From CAWDMC01 sp963803295 (GTDB lineage Bacteria; Acidobacteriota; Terriglobia; UBA7540): 64,000 nt of DNA. Numbering within the stretch: position 1 is the stretch's first letter; each line of letters opens with the position of its first letter. The translations under genes were made by a program, and so were the position numbers. The notes under the pieces are model-generated. The model made no database searches, was not told the origin of the DNA, and saw nothing but the letters and a program-made list of their open reading frames with translations. The stretch covers positions 248,001-312,000 of the forward strand of contig CAWDMC010000010.1 in assembly GCA_963803295.1 (NCBI GenBank). Reading direction: 5' to 3'. Shown here piece after piece: positions 39,283-48,488 of this stretch.

Positions 39283-41061
39283 ATGCGTAGACTCAACAGA
39301 CGTGATTTCGTGAAGACCGCAGGCGCTTTGGCACTCGGGAGCGGCCTGCTCGTCGATCCATCACGAGTAAGCGGTGCCGTACTTGATCGTACGAGCACTT
39401 CCGCCGGCAAAATTTTCACGGACCGTGCCCATGAAGCAGGTATTAACTTTGTCCATTTCAACGGCATGTGTGGAGAGCACTACTACCATGAGATGATGGG
39501 GCCCGGGGTTGCACTCTTTGACTATGACAACGACGGCGATCTCGATATCTTTCTCCTCCAAGGCTCAGTTCTCGCTCCGGGCAAAACGATGGCTGATTCC
39601 TGGTTTCCGCCCGCCAGTTCCGGGCCATTGAGGGGCCGTCTGTTTCGAAATGACACCAGCGTGCGTCCCGATGGTACCCGCGTCCTAAAGTTCACTGACG
39701 TCACCGAAGAGAGCGGAATCGACGCACGGGGTTACGGGATGGGCGTCGCGGCGGGTGACTTTAACAATGATGGGTGGGTAGATCTCTACATAACCTACTT
39801 TGGCTACAGCCAGCTGTGGCGCAACAATGGAAATGGCACGTTCACGGACGTAACTCAGCTGTCGGGTACCAATGTTTCAGGCTGGGGCCAGAGTGCTGCC
39901 TGGTTGGACTTTGATCGCGACGGATGGCTGGATTTATTTGTCACGAACTATATTAACTTCAGGTTTGAGGATATCAAGAAATGTCTCGGCAAGAACAGCG
40001 CTCCGGACTACTGCGGCCCACTTTCTTACGACCCCTTGCCCAATCATCTTTTTCGCAATCGGCGTGATGGGACCTTCGAAGATGTTACCGCCAAGTCACA
40101 GATCGGTCGTGAATTCAATGGAGCCTTGGGCGTCGCCTGCGGTGACTTCGATGAGGATGGGTGGATTGACATCTACGTCACGAACGACGAAAGACCCAAG
40201 CAGTTGTGGATAAATCAGCACGACGGCACTTTCAAGAACAATGCTATGTTGGCAGGCTGCGCTGTTAACTCTGATGGCGAATCCCAGTCGAGTATGGGGG
40301 TGGACGCCGGCGACTTTAACAACGACGGCCATGAAGACCTCCTCGTCGCCAATCTAATCGGTGAATATGCCGACCTCTATGTTAACGACGGCAAGGGCCT
40401 GTTTGACGATCGATCTGTTGATTCTGGCTTGGCGCGGGCGACGAGCCCTTACACTTCCTTCTCAATTGGGTTCTTGGACTACGATAACGATGGCTGGCTT
40501 GATATTTTCTTCGCTGGGGGTGCTGTTACGGACCTTGAGGCTCGCAAACTCGCTGGAGACCGCTACCCACTCGGCCAACGCAAGCTGCTTCTCCGAAACA
40601 CGCGCGACGGACGTTTTGCGGATGTTGGTGACGTCGCCGGTGAAGCGTTCGCGCTGCTGGAGGTGAGCCGCGGGGTAGCGTTAGGCGATATCGATAATGA
40701 CGGCGACACCGACATTTTGCTGGCCAATAACAACGGCCCAACGCGCCTTTTAATTAACAATATAGGCCACCAAAAACACTGGCTGGGTTTGCGGATGGTC
40801 GGCGACAAAGCCAATCGCGACATGCTGGGAACGCGTGTCGCAGTGATGCGGTCGAATGGCTCGAACCTCTGGCGGCACGTACGCGCGGATGGAACCTTCG
40901 CCTCGTCGAACGATCCCCGAGTGCTATTCGGGCTGGGCGACTCGCCGGAGTTTTCAAAGATCCGCGCCTATTGGATTAGCGGTCGCGTAGAGGAATGGAC
41001 GGGATTGGCCGCCGACAAATATACGACGTTGCGCGAGGGTACCGGAAAGCCAGTGACCTAG
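39283..41061 (+). CDS. Tat-exported CRTAC1-family protein (FG-GAP/VCBS repeats, ASPIC/UnbV)
   Basis: 592 residues. Tat signal (NRRDFVKTAGALALG), then FG-GAP/VCBS-like repeats with calcium-binding loops such as DYDNDGDLDIF repeated along a beta-propeller, and a C-terminal ASPIC/UnbV domain (about the last 100 residues). The start is ATG 39283, two codons inside a TTG-initiated frame. CRTAC1 proteins are often paired with TPR proteins in acidobacteria and planctomycetes; their role is unclear, with carbohydrate or cell-surface binding suggested. Here the gene is 70 bases before another glycosidase-like copy. Confidence 0.87.
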   Translation: MRRLNRRDFVKTAGALALGSGLLVDPSRVSGAVLDRTSTSAGKIFTDRAHEAGINFVHFNGMCGEHYYHEMMGPGVALFDYDNDGDLDIFLLQGSVLAPGKTMADSWFPPASSGPLRGRLFRNDTSVRPDGTRVLKFTDVTEESGIDARGYGMGVAAGDFNNDGWVDLYITYFGYSQLWRNNGNGTFTDVTQLSGTNVSGWGQSAAWLDFDRDGWLDLFVTNYINFRFEDIKKCLGKNSAPDYCGPLSYDPLPNHLFRNRRDGTFEDVTAKSQIGREFNGALGVACGDFDEDGWIDIYVTNDERPKQLWINQHDGTFKNNAMLAGCAVNSDGESQSSMGVDAGDFNNDGHEDLLVANLIGEYADLYVNDGKGLFDDRSVDSGLARATSPYTSFSIGFLDYDNDGWLDIFFAGGAVTDLEARKLAGDRYPLGQRKLLLRNTRDGRFADVGDVAGEAFALLEVSRGVALGDIDNDGDTDILLANNNGPTRLLINNIGHQKHWLGLRMVGDKANRDMLGTRVAVMRSNGSNLWRHVRADGTFASSNDPRVLFGLGDSPEFSKIRAYWISGRVEEWTGLAADKYTTLREGTGKPVT

Positions 41062-41131
41062 CAGAATCCGTAAGGCGGCAAGCAGGCCTCCCTCGAACCA
41101 AACGCCAAATCAGAAAACAACGAGGGCCTAC

Positions 41132-43387
41132 ATGGATAATCCATCCGACGAGACTGCCACCCAATTGAGTGCACCAACAGTGAGCCGCAGAACTTTTTTT
41201 GGGGTTACCGCCGGCTTGTTCGCCGCCTATTCAGGAAGTCCACTGATGGGCCAGCCTGGGGGTGAGAGCGTTTCTCCCAGTGACGCGACTTTCAAGAAAA
41301 TTGAGACTCCTGATTGCGTTTTGCGGTTGGAAGCTAAGACCGGAAACCTGGTTGGAATCACCTGGAAAGAACCTGCACTTGAGGTCATTAAAGAGCCCCG
41401 CTTAGGCGAGAATTTCAGGCTGCGCCTGCCGGACCCACATTACGAAGCGAACTATTTTCTCAGCAGTGAACAATCAGTGAGTCGTATCGAGGAACATCCT
41501 GACGGTGTAACTTGTCACTACGATTCGCTGCGCAACCAACGTGGTCAGGTCGATGTGAAAGTCCGCTACGACATTCGCGCGCTGGAACACCGTCTCGAGT
41601 TCTCAATTCGAGTCGAAAACTCCACTGAACTACCGCTGGCCGAAGTTTTCTTTGGCATCGTCGGCGGACAGAATGGTCTGATTAACAGGCAGGATACTGA
41701 GTCCCTTGTTCCCGGTTTGTTCACAAACCTTGCTCCTGGCCTCTTTAGTGACTTCTCTGGGGGGTCATACGGTGGAGGCAACTTAGGCATCAGGTACTCG
41801 GCTCAAGGGTTCATCTATACGGGCTTTGGGATGACGATGGGCTGGACTGAGTTTTACAACCCGAAAGCCAATCTAGGACTCTATTACGCGAACCACGATC
41901 CGGAGCCGCGGTTGACGGCCATCTACTACGAGCTGAGGCCGTTCACCAAGACTGCTGTGATTGGAGATAGCTGGCCTACGCCGTCAGACGTGCCTGAGGG
42001 TGTGCCGATCGGACTGACCATGGGATGGCTCAATTTTCCCTACGTTGGGAAGGGCACTTTTTCCTCAGGGCCAGTAGCCCTGCAGGTGCACCAGGGCGAC
42101 TGGCACGAAGGTAGTGAGTTGTATCGCAAGTGGTATGATCGGCACTTTCACGTACGTCGGCCCCTGACTTGGCTGCGCCAGGAGATGGCTTGGCAATCTG
42201 TCATCATTTCCAATTGTGAAGACGTAGTTCTCTATCCCTTCAAAGATTGGCCGAAGCTTGCCGCGGACGCCAAGAAATACAATGTAACGACATTTGAGAT
42301 TCTCGGTTGGAATGTGGGTGGAATCGATCGCGGCTATCCTCAATACATTCCCGACCCTCGTCTGGGTACTCGCGACGAATTTCGTCAGGCTTTGGCGGAA
42401 ATCAGGCGAATTGGTGTTCATCCTCTGTTATTCGCCAACATCCAAGTCGCAGATACGGCACTTCCTCAATTCAGGGAACGGCTGCATCGATTTGCGGTGA
42501 TGGGTCGCTGGGCGCCGGATCTGCCTCTCTGGGGATGGGGAGAGGGCACTATTAGCGGCCACCTGGATCTGACCCGTTCAAACATGACACTTGTGAGTCC
42601 CGCGCATCCTGAGTATCTGAAGATCCTGGTTGAGCAGTTGGTTGAACGGGTGAAAGACGGCGGCGAGGCCTTTCAGCTGGACAAATCGGGGATAACCTCG
42701 TACCTGGATTTCAATCCGGACCTTCCGACATCACCCGACCGATCCTTACCGGAGGGGATTCTTCTGGCACTCGAAGAGATCACGGCACAAATGCGGAAAG
42801 TCGATCCCAAGTTTGCGATTGCCTCCGAAATGTTTTGGGATCGGGCGTTTCCCTTGGTCGAGGTTTCGTACGGGCGGATGAACCACATTGACATGCCGTC
42901 TCCCGCGCTAAAATACACATTCCCGGAATGGACTTCAACCATTTGCGCCGAGAGTCCTGGAGATGTCAACGTCGTAAACAACGGCATGCGGTACGGCCTG
43001 GTCTGGGCCATCCAACCCCGCCATTACAACGACTCGATGGATGAGCTGCTCACGCGGCCTCTTTCCAGGTATGTCCAGGAGTTGATACGCATTCGCGCTA
43101 AGCACAAGGGCGTACTCTTCCTTGGGCGATTCCGCGATACGCGCGGCGCAGAAGTTAAAGGCGGCGAGCACGTGAGATATTCAGTTTTTGAGGGGATGGA
43201 CCAGCCCGCCAAGGCTTGCGTGGTAGTGAACTTTGGCAATGAGGAAGAGACCGCGGAGGTCGCGTGGAAAGCTGGTGAAGGGCGCCAGGTCGAGATCTTG
43301 ATGCCCTTCCATGCAGACGCCACGGCGAGCTTGCCCGTGAAGGTGAAGCTTGCGCCTCGCACCTGCGCCGTCATTGTGGAGAAGTGA
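41132..43387 (+). CDS. Tat-exported glycosidase-like protein (DUF6259-like), copy 3
   Basis: 751 residues, the same domain order as the copy at 36608: Tat signal (SRRTFFGVTAG), N-terminal beta region, barrel with TFEILGWNVGGIDRGYP, and C-terminal beta domain. The putative catalytic pair is D517 (FQLDK) and E566 (ASEMFWDR). Here the GGG between lysine and the downstream LDFNP of copy 2 is replaced by ITSY, so the active-site surroundings differ and the specificity may too. It also has DELLTRPLSRY where the others have DEPLTRPLSRY. The ATG follows ACGAGGG. 69 bases separate it from the next TPR gene. Confidence 0.85.
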   Translation: MDNPSDETATQLSAPTVSRRTFFGVTAGLFAAYSGSPLMGQPGGESVSPSDATFKKIETPDCVLRLEAKTGNLVGITWKEPALEVIKEPRLGENFRLRLPDPHYEANYFLSSEQSVSRIEEHPDGVTCHYDSLRNQRGQVDVKVRYDIRALEHRLEFSIRVENSTELPLAEVFFGIVGGQNGLINRQDTESLVPGLFTNLAPGLFSDFSGGSYGGGNLGIRYSAQGFIYTGFGMTMGWTEFYNPKANLGLYYANHDPEPRLTAIYYELRPFTKTAVIGDSWPTPSDVPEGVPIGLTMGWLNFPYVGKGTFSSGPVALQVHQGDWHEGSELYRKWYDRHFHVRRPLTWLRQEMAWQSVIISNCEDVVLYPFKDWPKLAADAKKYNVTTFEILGWNVGGIDRGYPQYIPDPRLGTRDEFRQALAEIRRIGVHPLLFANIQVADTALPQFRERLHRFAVMGRWAPDLPLWGWGEGTISGHLDLTRSNMTLVSPAHPEYLKILVEQLVERVKDGGEAFQLDKSGITSYLDFNPDLPTSPDRSLPEGILLALEEITAQMRKVDPKFAIASEMFWDRAFPLVEVSYGRMNHIDMPSPALKYTFPEWTSTICAESPGDVNVVNNGMRYGLVWAIQPRHYNDSMDELLTRPLSRYVQELIRIRAKHKGVLFLGRFRDTRGAEVKGGEHVRYSVFEGMDQPAKACVVVNFGNEEETAEVAWKAGEGRQVEILMPFHADATASLPVKVKLAPRTCAVIVEK

Positions 43388-43456
43388 CTCGGCGGCGCGC
43401 GATCTGGCTCGGGCACGAATGGCCCCTTCCTCACGCCATCGCTAGCCGGTCCACCA

Positions 43457-45070
43457 ATGAAAGCACAGCTCTTTCCGCTCTTGATCGTCAGCTCCCTTGC
43501 GAACCCCGCGGCCTCCATGCTCTGGCAAGGCATCGCTTTGCTGCGGCAGGGCACGCCTCAACAAGCGTTACCACTTCTTGAGAGCTCTGTAACCGAAGAA
43601 TCCCAATCTGCCGAGGCCCACAACGGCTTCGCCGTTGCGTTGGCCAAGACCGGCGATCTTCATAAAGCTGTGACGGAGTTCCGTAAGGCACTCGAACTGC
43701 GGCCGGACTACCCGGACGCCCTCTTTGGCCTTGGTGCAACCCTTAATCTGCTGGGGGACTACTCGGCGGCACTCAGCAATCTACAAGCAGCCATGAAGCT
43801 ACGCCCGGAATATCCGGAAGCCGAAGCTGAGCTCGGATTTGCCCTCGCTCAGACGGGCGATCGTGAAGGGGCCATTCGAGCTCTTCGGACGGCTATTCAG
43901 CAGCGCCCAGGCATGGCTAAAGCCCATCTTGAATTGGGAGCGCTATACAGGCAAATCGGCGACAATCGCGGCGCGCTGGCGGAATTTCGCAAAGCCGTGA
44001 CTGCTGACCCAACTTCAACCGAGGCCCACATCAATCTGGGACTTGCGCTTCGCCAGAACGGCGACGGGGAGGGGGCCATTGGGGAGTTCCGCCGTGCAGT
44101 TTCGATCGATGCAAGTTCGTTGGAGGGGCTTAAAAACCTGGCGCAGGCGATGGAAGACAAAGGAAACTGGGCGGACGCAATCGGATATTACCGTCAAATG
44201 CTGTCGTTGCAGCCGACTTCTGGAGGCATCCACGGAGCCCTTGGTTACGCCTTGAAGCGGTATGAAAAACTGAGTGAGGCCGCGGATGAACTACGAAAGG
44301 CTGTGGCACTGTCTCCCGATTTGGCCCCCGCACATTTTCAGCTCGCTGAAGTGCTTGTCCAGATGGGTGACTCGATGGCAGCTCTACCGGAATACGAAAG
44401 CGCTGTCCGTCTACACCCCCAGGATGCGGAGTTCAGCTACAAATACGGCGTGGCGCTCTCTCGGGCGCGGCCACAAGATGCCGCGGCCCAATTGAAACGG
44501 GCGATTGAGCTGGATCCGAATAATGCTGAGGCCCATCGAAGTCTTGGTATGCTGTTGAGGCGGACAGGCGATCTTCAGAGTTCGGCGTCGGAGTTCCAGA
44601 AGGCGCAGGACCTATCCTTACAAGGCGAAAAACGTGCGGATGCACATGTGCACAGGGACACGGCTGTCGTGTATCTCCGGAAGAACAATCCAGTAGACGC
44701 AATCAAGGAATTGCGGTTGGCCCTGGCGTCGGATCCAGATTCGCCAGATGCGCATTTCCTCCTCGCTGTGGCCCTCGGTTCGGCCGGCCAACAGCGCGAG
44801 GCCAGGCAAGCTTTTGCGAATGCCCTACAGAAGGAGCCCTCATCCCCTGACATTCACTTCAATTTTGGCGTCTTTCTAGGCCGCCAAGGGGATTTTCAGG
44901 GTGCGGCTCTTGAATTCAAGTCCGCACTTGCCCTCAGGCCAGGATACCCCCAGGCCCATTGCTTACTGGCAAAGGCGCTGGCCCACTTAGGAAAGGTTAA
45001 CGACTCGGAAAAGGAGTTCGAGTTAGCACAAGGACTCGGCCCTTGCGCTCCGGAGTCAGGTCAGCAATGA
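43457..45070 (+). CDS. TPR protein paired with CRTAC1
   Basis: 537 residues of nearly continuous TPR repeats (for example EAHINLGLALRQNGDGEGAI). The N-terminus MKAQLFPLLIVSSLANPAA is short and hydrophobic enough for a Sec signal, which would place it in the periplasm with its neighbour. Its stop overlaps the ATG of the following CRTAC1 gene (ATGA), so the two are translationally coupled; this argues for a physical TPR-CRTAC1 complex. No enzymatic motif. Confidence 0.86.
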   Translation: MKAQLFPLLIVSSLANPAASMLWQGIALLRQGTPQQALPLLESSVTEESQSAEAHNGFAVALAKTGDLHKAVTEFRKALELRPDYPDALFGLGATLNLLGDYSAALSNLQAAMKLRPEYPEAEAELGFALAQTGDREGAIRALRTAIQQRPGMAKAHLELGALYRQIGDNRGALAEFRKAVTADPTSTEAHINLGLALRQNGDGEGAIGEFRRAVSIDASSLEGLKNLAQAMEDKGNWADAIGYYRQMLSLQPTSGGIHGALGYALKRYEKLSEAADELRKAVALSPDLAPAHFQLAEVLVQMGDSMAALPEYESAVRLHPQDAEFSYKYGVALSRARPQDAAAQLKRAIELDPNNAEAHRSLGMLLRRTGDLQSSASEFQKAQDLSLQGEKRADAHVHRDTAVVYLRKNNPVDAIKELRLALASDPDSPDAHFLLAVALGSAGQQREARQAFANALQKEPSSPDIHFNFGVFLGRQGDFQGAALEFKSALALRPGYPQAHCLLAKALAHLGKVNDSEKEFELAQGLGPCAPESGQQ

Positions 45071-46806
45071 ATCGCCGGTCGTTTCTTCACCACGGTGTGT
45101 CGGGAGTGGCCTTGGCCCTGGCTGCGAGGGGAAGAGGAGGACTGGCAGTTCCCGCCAACAAAGCTTTTGTGGCAAAGTTTGAGAATGTCGCTGCGCGGGC
45201 CGGTCTAACGGCTCCCACAATTTTTGGCGGACGCACAAAATGGAAATATATTCTTGAAACAACTGGATGTGGTGCTTGTTTCTTTGACTATGATAACGAT
45301 GGCTGGCCGGATATTTTTCTCGTGAACGGGCAGACGCTTGAGGGAATCCAGTCCCCTTCTCCAACAAACCGACTCCTCCGAAACAATCGCGACGGAACAT
45401 TTACAGACGTTACTCAACAGGCTGGGCTGGTGAGGAGCGGCTGGGGGCAGGGTGTTTGCATAGGGGACTGTGACAACGATGGGTTTGAAGATCTGTTCAT
45501 AACCTATTGGGGCCACAACATCCTATACCACAACAATGGCGATGGCACATTTACGGACGTAACTAAGAAGGCTGGGCTCTACTCGGAAGAGGTCCGGTGG
45601 GGCACGGGCTGTGCTTTTCTTGACTATAACTGTGACGGATGGCTCGATTTGTTTGTCACCAACTACCTCGACTTTGACCCGAAGACCGCGCCGCTTCCCG
45701 GCGACCCGGGCTGTGTGTACCGCGGGATGGCTGTAAACTGCGGGCCCAAGGGGTTTCCGAAAGGTAAGTGTTATCTCTACCGCAATAATGGCGATGGAAC
45801 ATTCACTGACGTCACCGAGCGCTCCGGAATCGGTAAAGCGCCACTCAGTTACGGCCTAAATGTAGCAGTGGCTGATTTCAATAACGACCACTTTCCGGAT
45901 ATTTATATGTCGAATGATACCGATCCAAGTTATCTTTTCTGGAACAAAGGAGATGGCACGTTCGTTGAAGGAGGGATGGCGGCTGGTGTGGGTACAAGTG
46001 TGGACGGGCGCCGGCAGTCAGGTATGGGACTAGCTGTTGGCGACTATAACTGCGACGGGCTTCTGGATATCTTCAAGGGTAACTTCTCCGATGATGTGCC
46101 CAACCTCTACCGCAATGTGGGCGGCGGCTTGTTCGATGACGTGGTCCTGGAGATGGGCCTTGGCGTCCACACCCTAAATGTGGTTTGGGGATGCGGCTTT
46201 TTCGACGCGGATAATGATGGGTGGCAGGATCTTCTGTACGTCAGCGGGCATGTGTATCCTGAAGTCGAGGGGCTCAAGTCAGATTTGGGCTATGCCGAGC
46301 CGATTGTTATCTATCATAGCCTTCAGGGTGCCAGGTTTGAAGACGTATCAAGTGTGGCGGGGTCCGTTTTCAGTGAGAAGATTGTGGGCCGTGGTTGTGC
46401 ATTCGGGGACTTTGACAATAACGGGAGCATCGATGTTCTTGTCAATCCGATCAATGCGGTGCCACAGCTTTTGAAGAGCACCGGCAGCAGCGGGAATAAT
46501 TGGATCAAGCTAAAACTGATGGGAACGAAGTCGAATCGCAGTGGTATCGGTGCGCGCGTCCGCTGTGTAACCGGAAATCATCAGCAGATCGACGAGGTGC
46601 GGAGTGGAGGCAGCCATTTCTCTCAAAGCGACTTGAGAATTCACTTTGGACTTGGGAGTGCTGTGCGCGTTGATCTGCTAGAGATTTTATGGCCGAGCGG
46701 TCAGGTGGATCGTCTAAGTGATGTCGCGGCCAACCAGATCATCACCATTCGAGAAGCGCAGGAACGGCGAGTGGGCCGATCGTCAAGTGCTGGGAGTAGG
46801 TCTTAG
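45067..46806 (+). CDS. Tat-exported CRTAC1-family protein, second copy
   Basis: 579 residues: Tat signal (NRRSFLHHGVSG), FG-GAP/VCBS repeats with calcium loops (DYDNDGWPDIF, DCDNDGFEDLF and others), and a C-terminal UnbV domain with WIKLKLMGTKSNRSGIG and a late EILWPSGQVDRL. The start is ATG 45067, overlapping the TPR stop by four bases, rather than the first codon of the longer frame (45043). Same family as 39283-41061 but clearly diverged, so it is an old duplication. Confidence 0.88.
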   Translation: MNRRSFLHHGVSGVALALAARGRGGLAVPANKAFVAKFENVAARAGLTAPTIFGGRTKWKYILETTGCGACFFDYDNDGWPDIFLVNGQTLEGIQSPSPTNRLLRNNRDGTFTDVTQQAGLVRSGWGQGVCIGDCDNDGFEDLFITYWGHNILYHNNGDGTFTDVTKKAGLYSEEVRWGTGCAFLDYNCDGWLDLFVTNYLDFDPKTAPLPGDPGCVYRGMAVNCGPKGFPKGKCYLYRNNGDGTFTDVTERSGIGKAPLSYGLNVAVADFNNDHFPDIYMSNDTDPSYLFWNKGDGTFVEGGMAAGVGTSVDGRRQSGMGLAVGDYNCDGLLDIFKGNFSDDVPNLYRNVGGGLFDDVVLEMGLGVHTLNVVWGCGFFDADNDGWQDLLYVSGHVYPEVEGLKSDLGYAEPIVIYHSLQGARFEDVSSVAGSVFSEKIVGRGCAFGDFDNNGSIDVLVNPINAVPQLLKSTGSSGNNWIKLKLMGTKSNRSGIGARVRCVTGNHQQIDEVRSGGSHFSQSDLRIHFGLGSAVRVDLLEILWPSGQVDRLSDVAANQIITIREAQERRVGRSSSAGSRS

Positions 46807-46905
46807 GCTTAATGCCAAATGATTGCAGCGGAATGATTAGAAGTGGCGCACCTGCAGCGAAACGGCGCCGAGACAACACAGAAGTCAGTGACTGAGGTTG
46901 TCCAC

Positions 46906-48204
46906 ATGTCGAAAGCGAATGGATTGGGAAAGAATCCGGTTTCCGGAGCAGTTCTGTTTACGCTGTTACTCTCGCTGCTATCTTCGTGCTCCCACAAGGA
47001 ACAAAAGGTTGTTGCAACTCGCGCCGAGCCCGGACGGGTGTGGAGATCGGAGCGCCCACTCGATTGCCCTTTTCCCAAATCGGATGACATTACAGGAATC
47101 GCATTTACGGGCAGGCACATACGCTACGCCGATGCAGATACCTGGTATCCCTCGTGGGCCGAAAACGGGAACCTCTATTCGCCCTGGACCGACGGCACTG
47201 TAAACGGGGTCAAGTCTTCCTCCGATTCGCGAGGCCGTAAGCAAGGTGAAGAAGCTACGACCGGATATGCGACCATCCTGGGCGAGGATCCATTGCACCT
47301 CACAATCACCGATGTGGGCGTGTACCCAGGGGATCCGGCGCCGTACGAGGGGCGTTATCCGTGTGGGACTCTTATTTATAACGGCGTCTGGTATTATGGA
47401 ACCTATTGCCTGCTCGAAACCCCTGGCAAGCATCTCAACTGGGACGTTCTGGGGCCCTTAGTGGGATTCCGCTATTCCACCGACTACGGCAAGACTTGGC
47501 ACGACACTCCGCACACGCCCTCCCATCCTTTGTTCAGCGAACCCGTGAAGATAGGCGGCAAGGTTAGAATGGGCTCGCCACACTTTGTGGATTTCGGCAA
47601 GAACATGCAGTATTCACCCGATGGCAAGGCCTATCTGGTGGGGCATGGAGCTTCTGACCCTGATCCGAAACCACGGGACGCCAATTTGAGCTGGATTACC
47701 GGCGACCAAATCTATCTGGCCCGCGTCACTCCGAGCACTCAGAACATGAACGACCGCTCGAAATACGAGTTCTTCTGCGGCTTTGATGCTTCAGGACAAC
47801 CTGTTTGGCGCAGCGACTTTTCCAAGATCCAGCCCTTGGTCAATTGGAATAATAATTGTGGCTGCGTAACCATGACGTACAACGCAGCCCTGAAGAAATA
47901 CCTGATGTGCATCACGGATGGGGGAAACACGATCTCCAAATTTAACACTTTTGTGCTTGAGTCAGATAAGATCGTTGGACCGTGGAAGCTCGTCGTCTAC
48001 ATGCGTAACTTCGGCGAGCAAGGCTATTTTGTTAATATTCCCTCCAAGTTTATCAGTCAAGACGGTCAGAAAGCATGGGTCTGTTACGCCACCAATTTCA
48101 CCAACGGATATCTAAACACGAACTATCGCGACGATCCGGCTGGCGGCGGCTACGGCATGAATCTGCAGGAAATCCGCTTCTTGCGGAAGACTGATAACCG
48201 TTGA
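46906..48204 (+). CDS. beta-propeller glycosidase-like lipoprotein
   Basis: 432 residues. Lipoprotein signal (LLLSLLSSC; the Cys would be the lipidated residue), then a repeated strand pattern suggesting a five-bladed propeller like GH43/DUF4185 proteins: TWYPSWAENGNLYSPW, VGFRYSTDYGKTWHD, MGSPHFVDFGKNM, CGCVTMTYNAALKKYL. Catalytic residues cannot be named. The start is ATG 46906 after GAGGTTG; the frame is open to 46843. It follows the CRTAC1 gene by 99 bases on the same strand and completes the exported part of the locus. Confidence 0.72.
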   Translation: MSKANGLGKNPVSGAVLFTLLLSLLSSCSHKEQKVVATRAEPGRVWRSERPLDCPFPKSDDITGIAFTGRHIRYADADTWYPSWAENGNLYSPWTDGTVNGVKSSSDSRGRKQGEEATTGYATILGEDPLHLTITDVGVYPGDPAPYEGRYPCGTLIYNGVWYYGTYCLLETPGKHLNWDVLGPLVGFRYSTDYGKTWHDTPHTPSHPLFSEPVKIGGKVRMGSPHFVDFGKNMQYSPDGKAYLVGHGASDPDPKPRDANLSWITGDQIYLARVTPSTQNMNDRSKYEFFCGFDASGQPVWRSDFSKIQPLVNWNNNCGCVTMTYNAALKKYLMCITDGGNTISKFNTFVLESDKIVGPWKLVVYMRNFGEQGYFVNIPSKFISQDGQKAWVCYATNFTNGYLNTNYRDDPAGGGYGMNLQEIRFLRKTDNR

Positions 48205-48488
48205 AGCCGGCGCGAGCCTCCTGTCCTCATGTTTTGGTGCGACCTACTTAGTCTTTGAAATCCAATCGAGGATACCAGAATACTGCCCAAGCCAGACTCC
48301 GGAACCAGCTTAGTGACGTCGAACCGTCCCGTGTGTCCCTGACAGTTGGACAGTGGTCCGCGATCCGTGGCATGATCGGGGAGTACTCTGACGTTCAGAT
48401 CTTTCCCGGCCGCCGCGAACGCGCCGAGGTTGGTGCGCAACAACGCGTCAGGCTGTCGTCGGCCCACCCCAGGCAGCAAGGAGGTCTC

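Noticed and set aside
48255..48488. N-terminal 78-codon extension of the porin-like gene
   Set aside because: No signal peptide or conserved pattern, and a strong AAGGAGG with GTG at 48489 followed by a signal peptide defines a better start.
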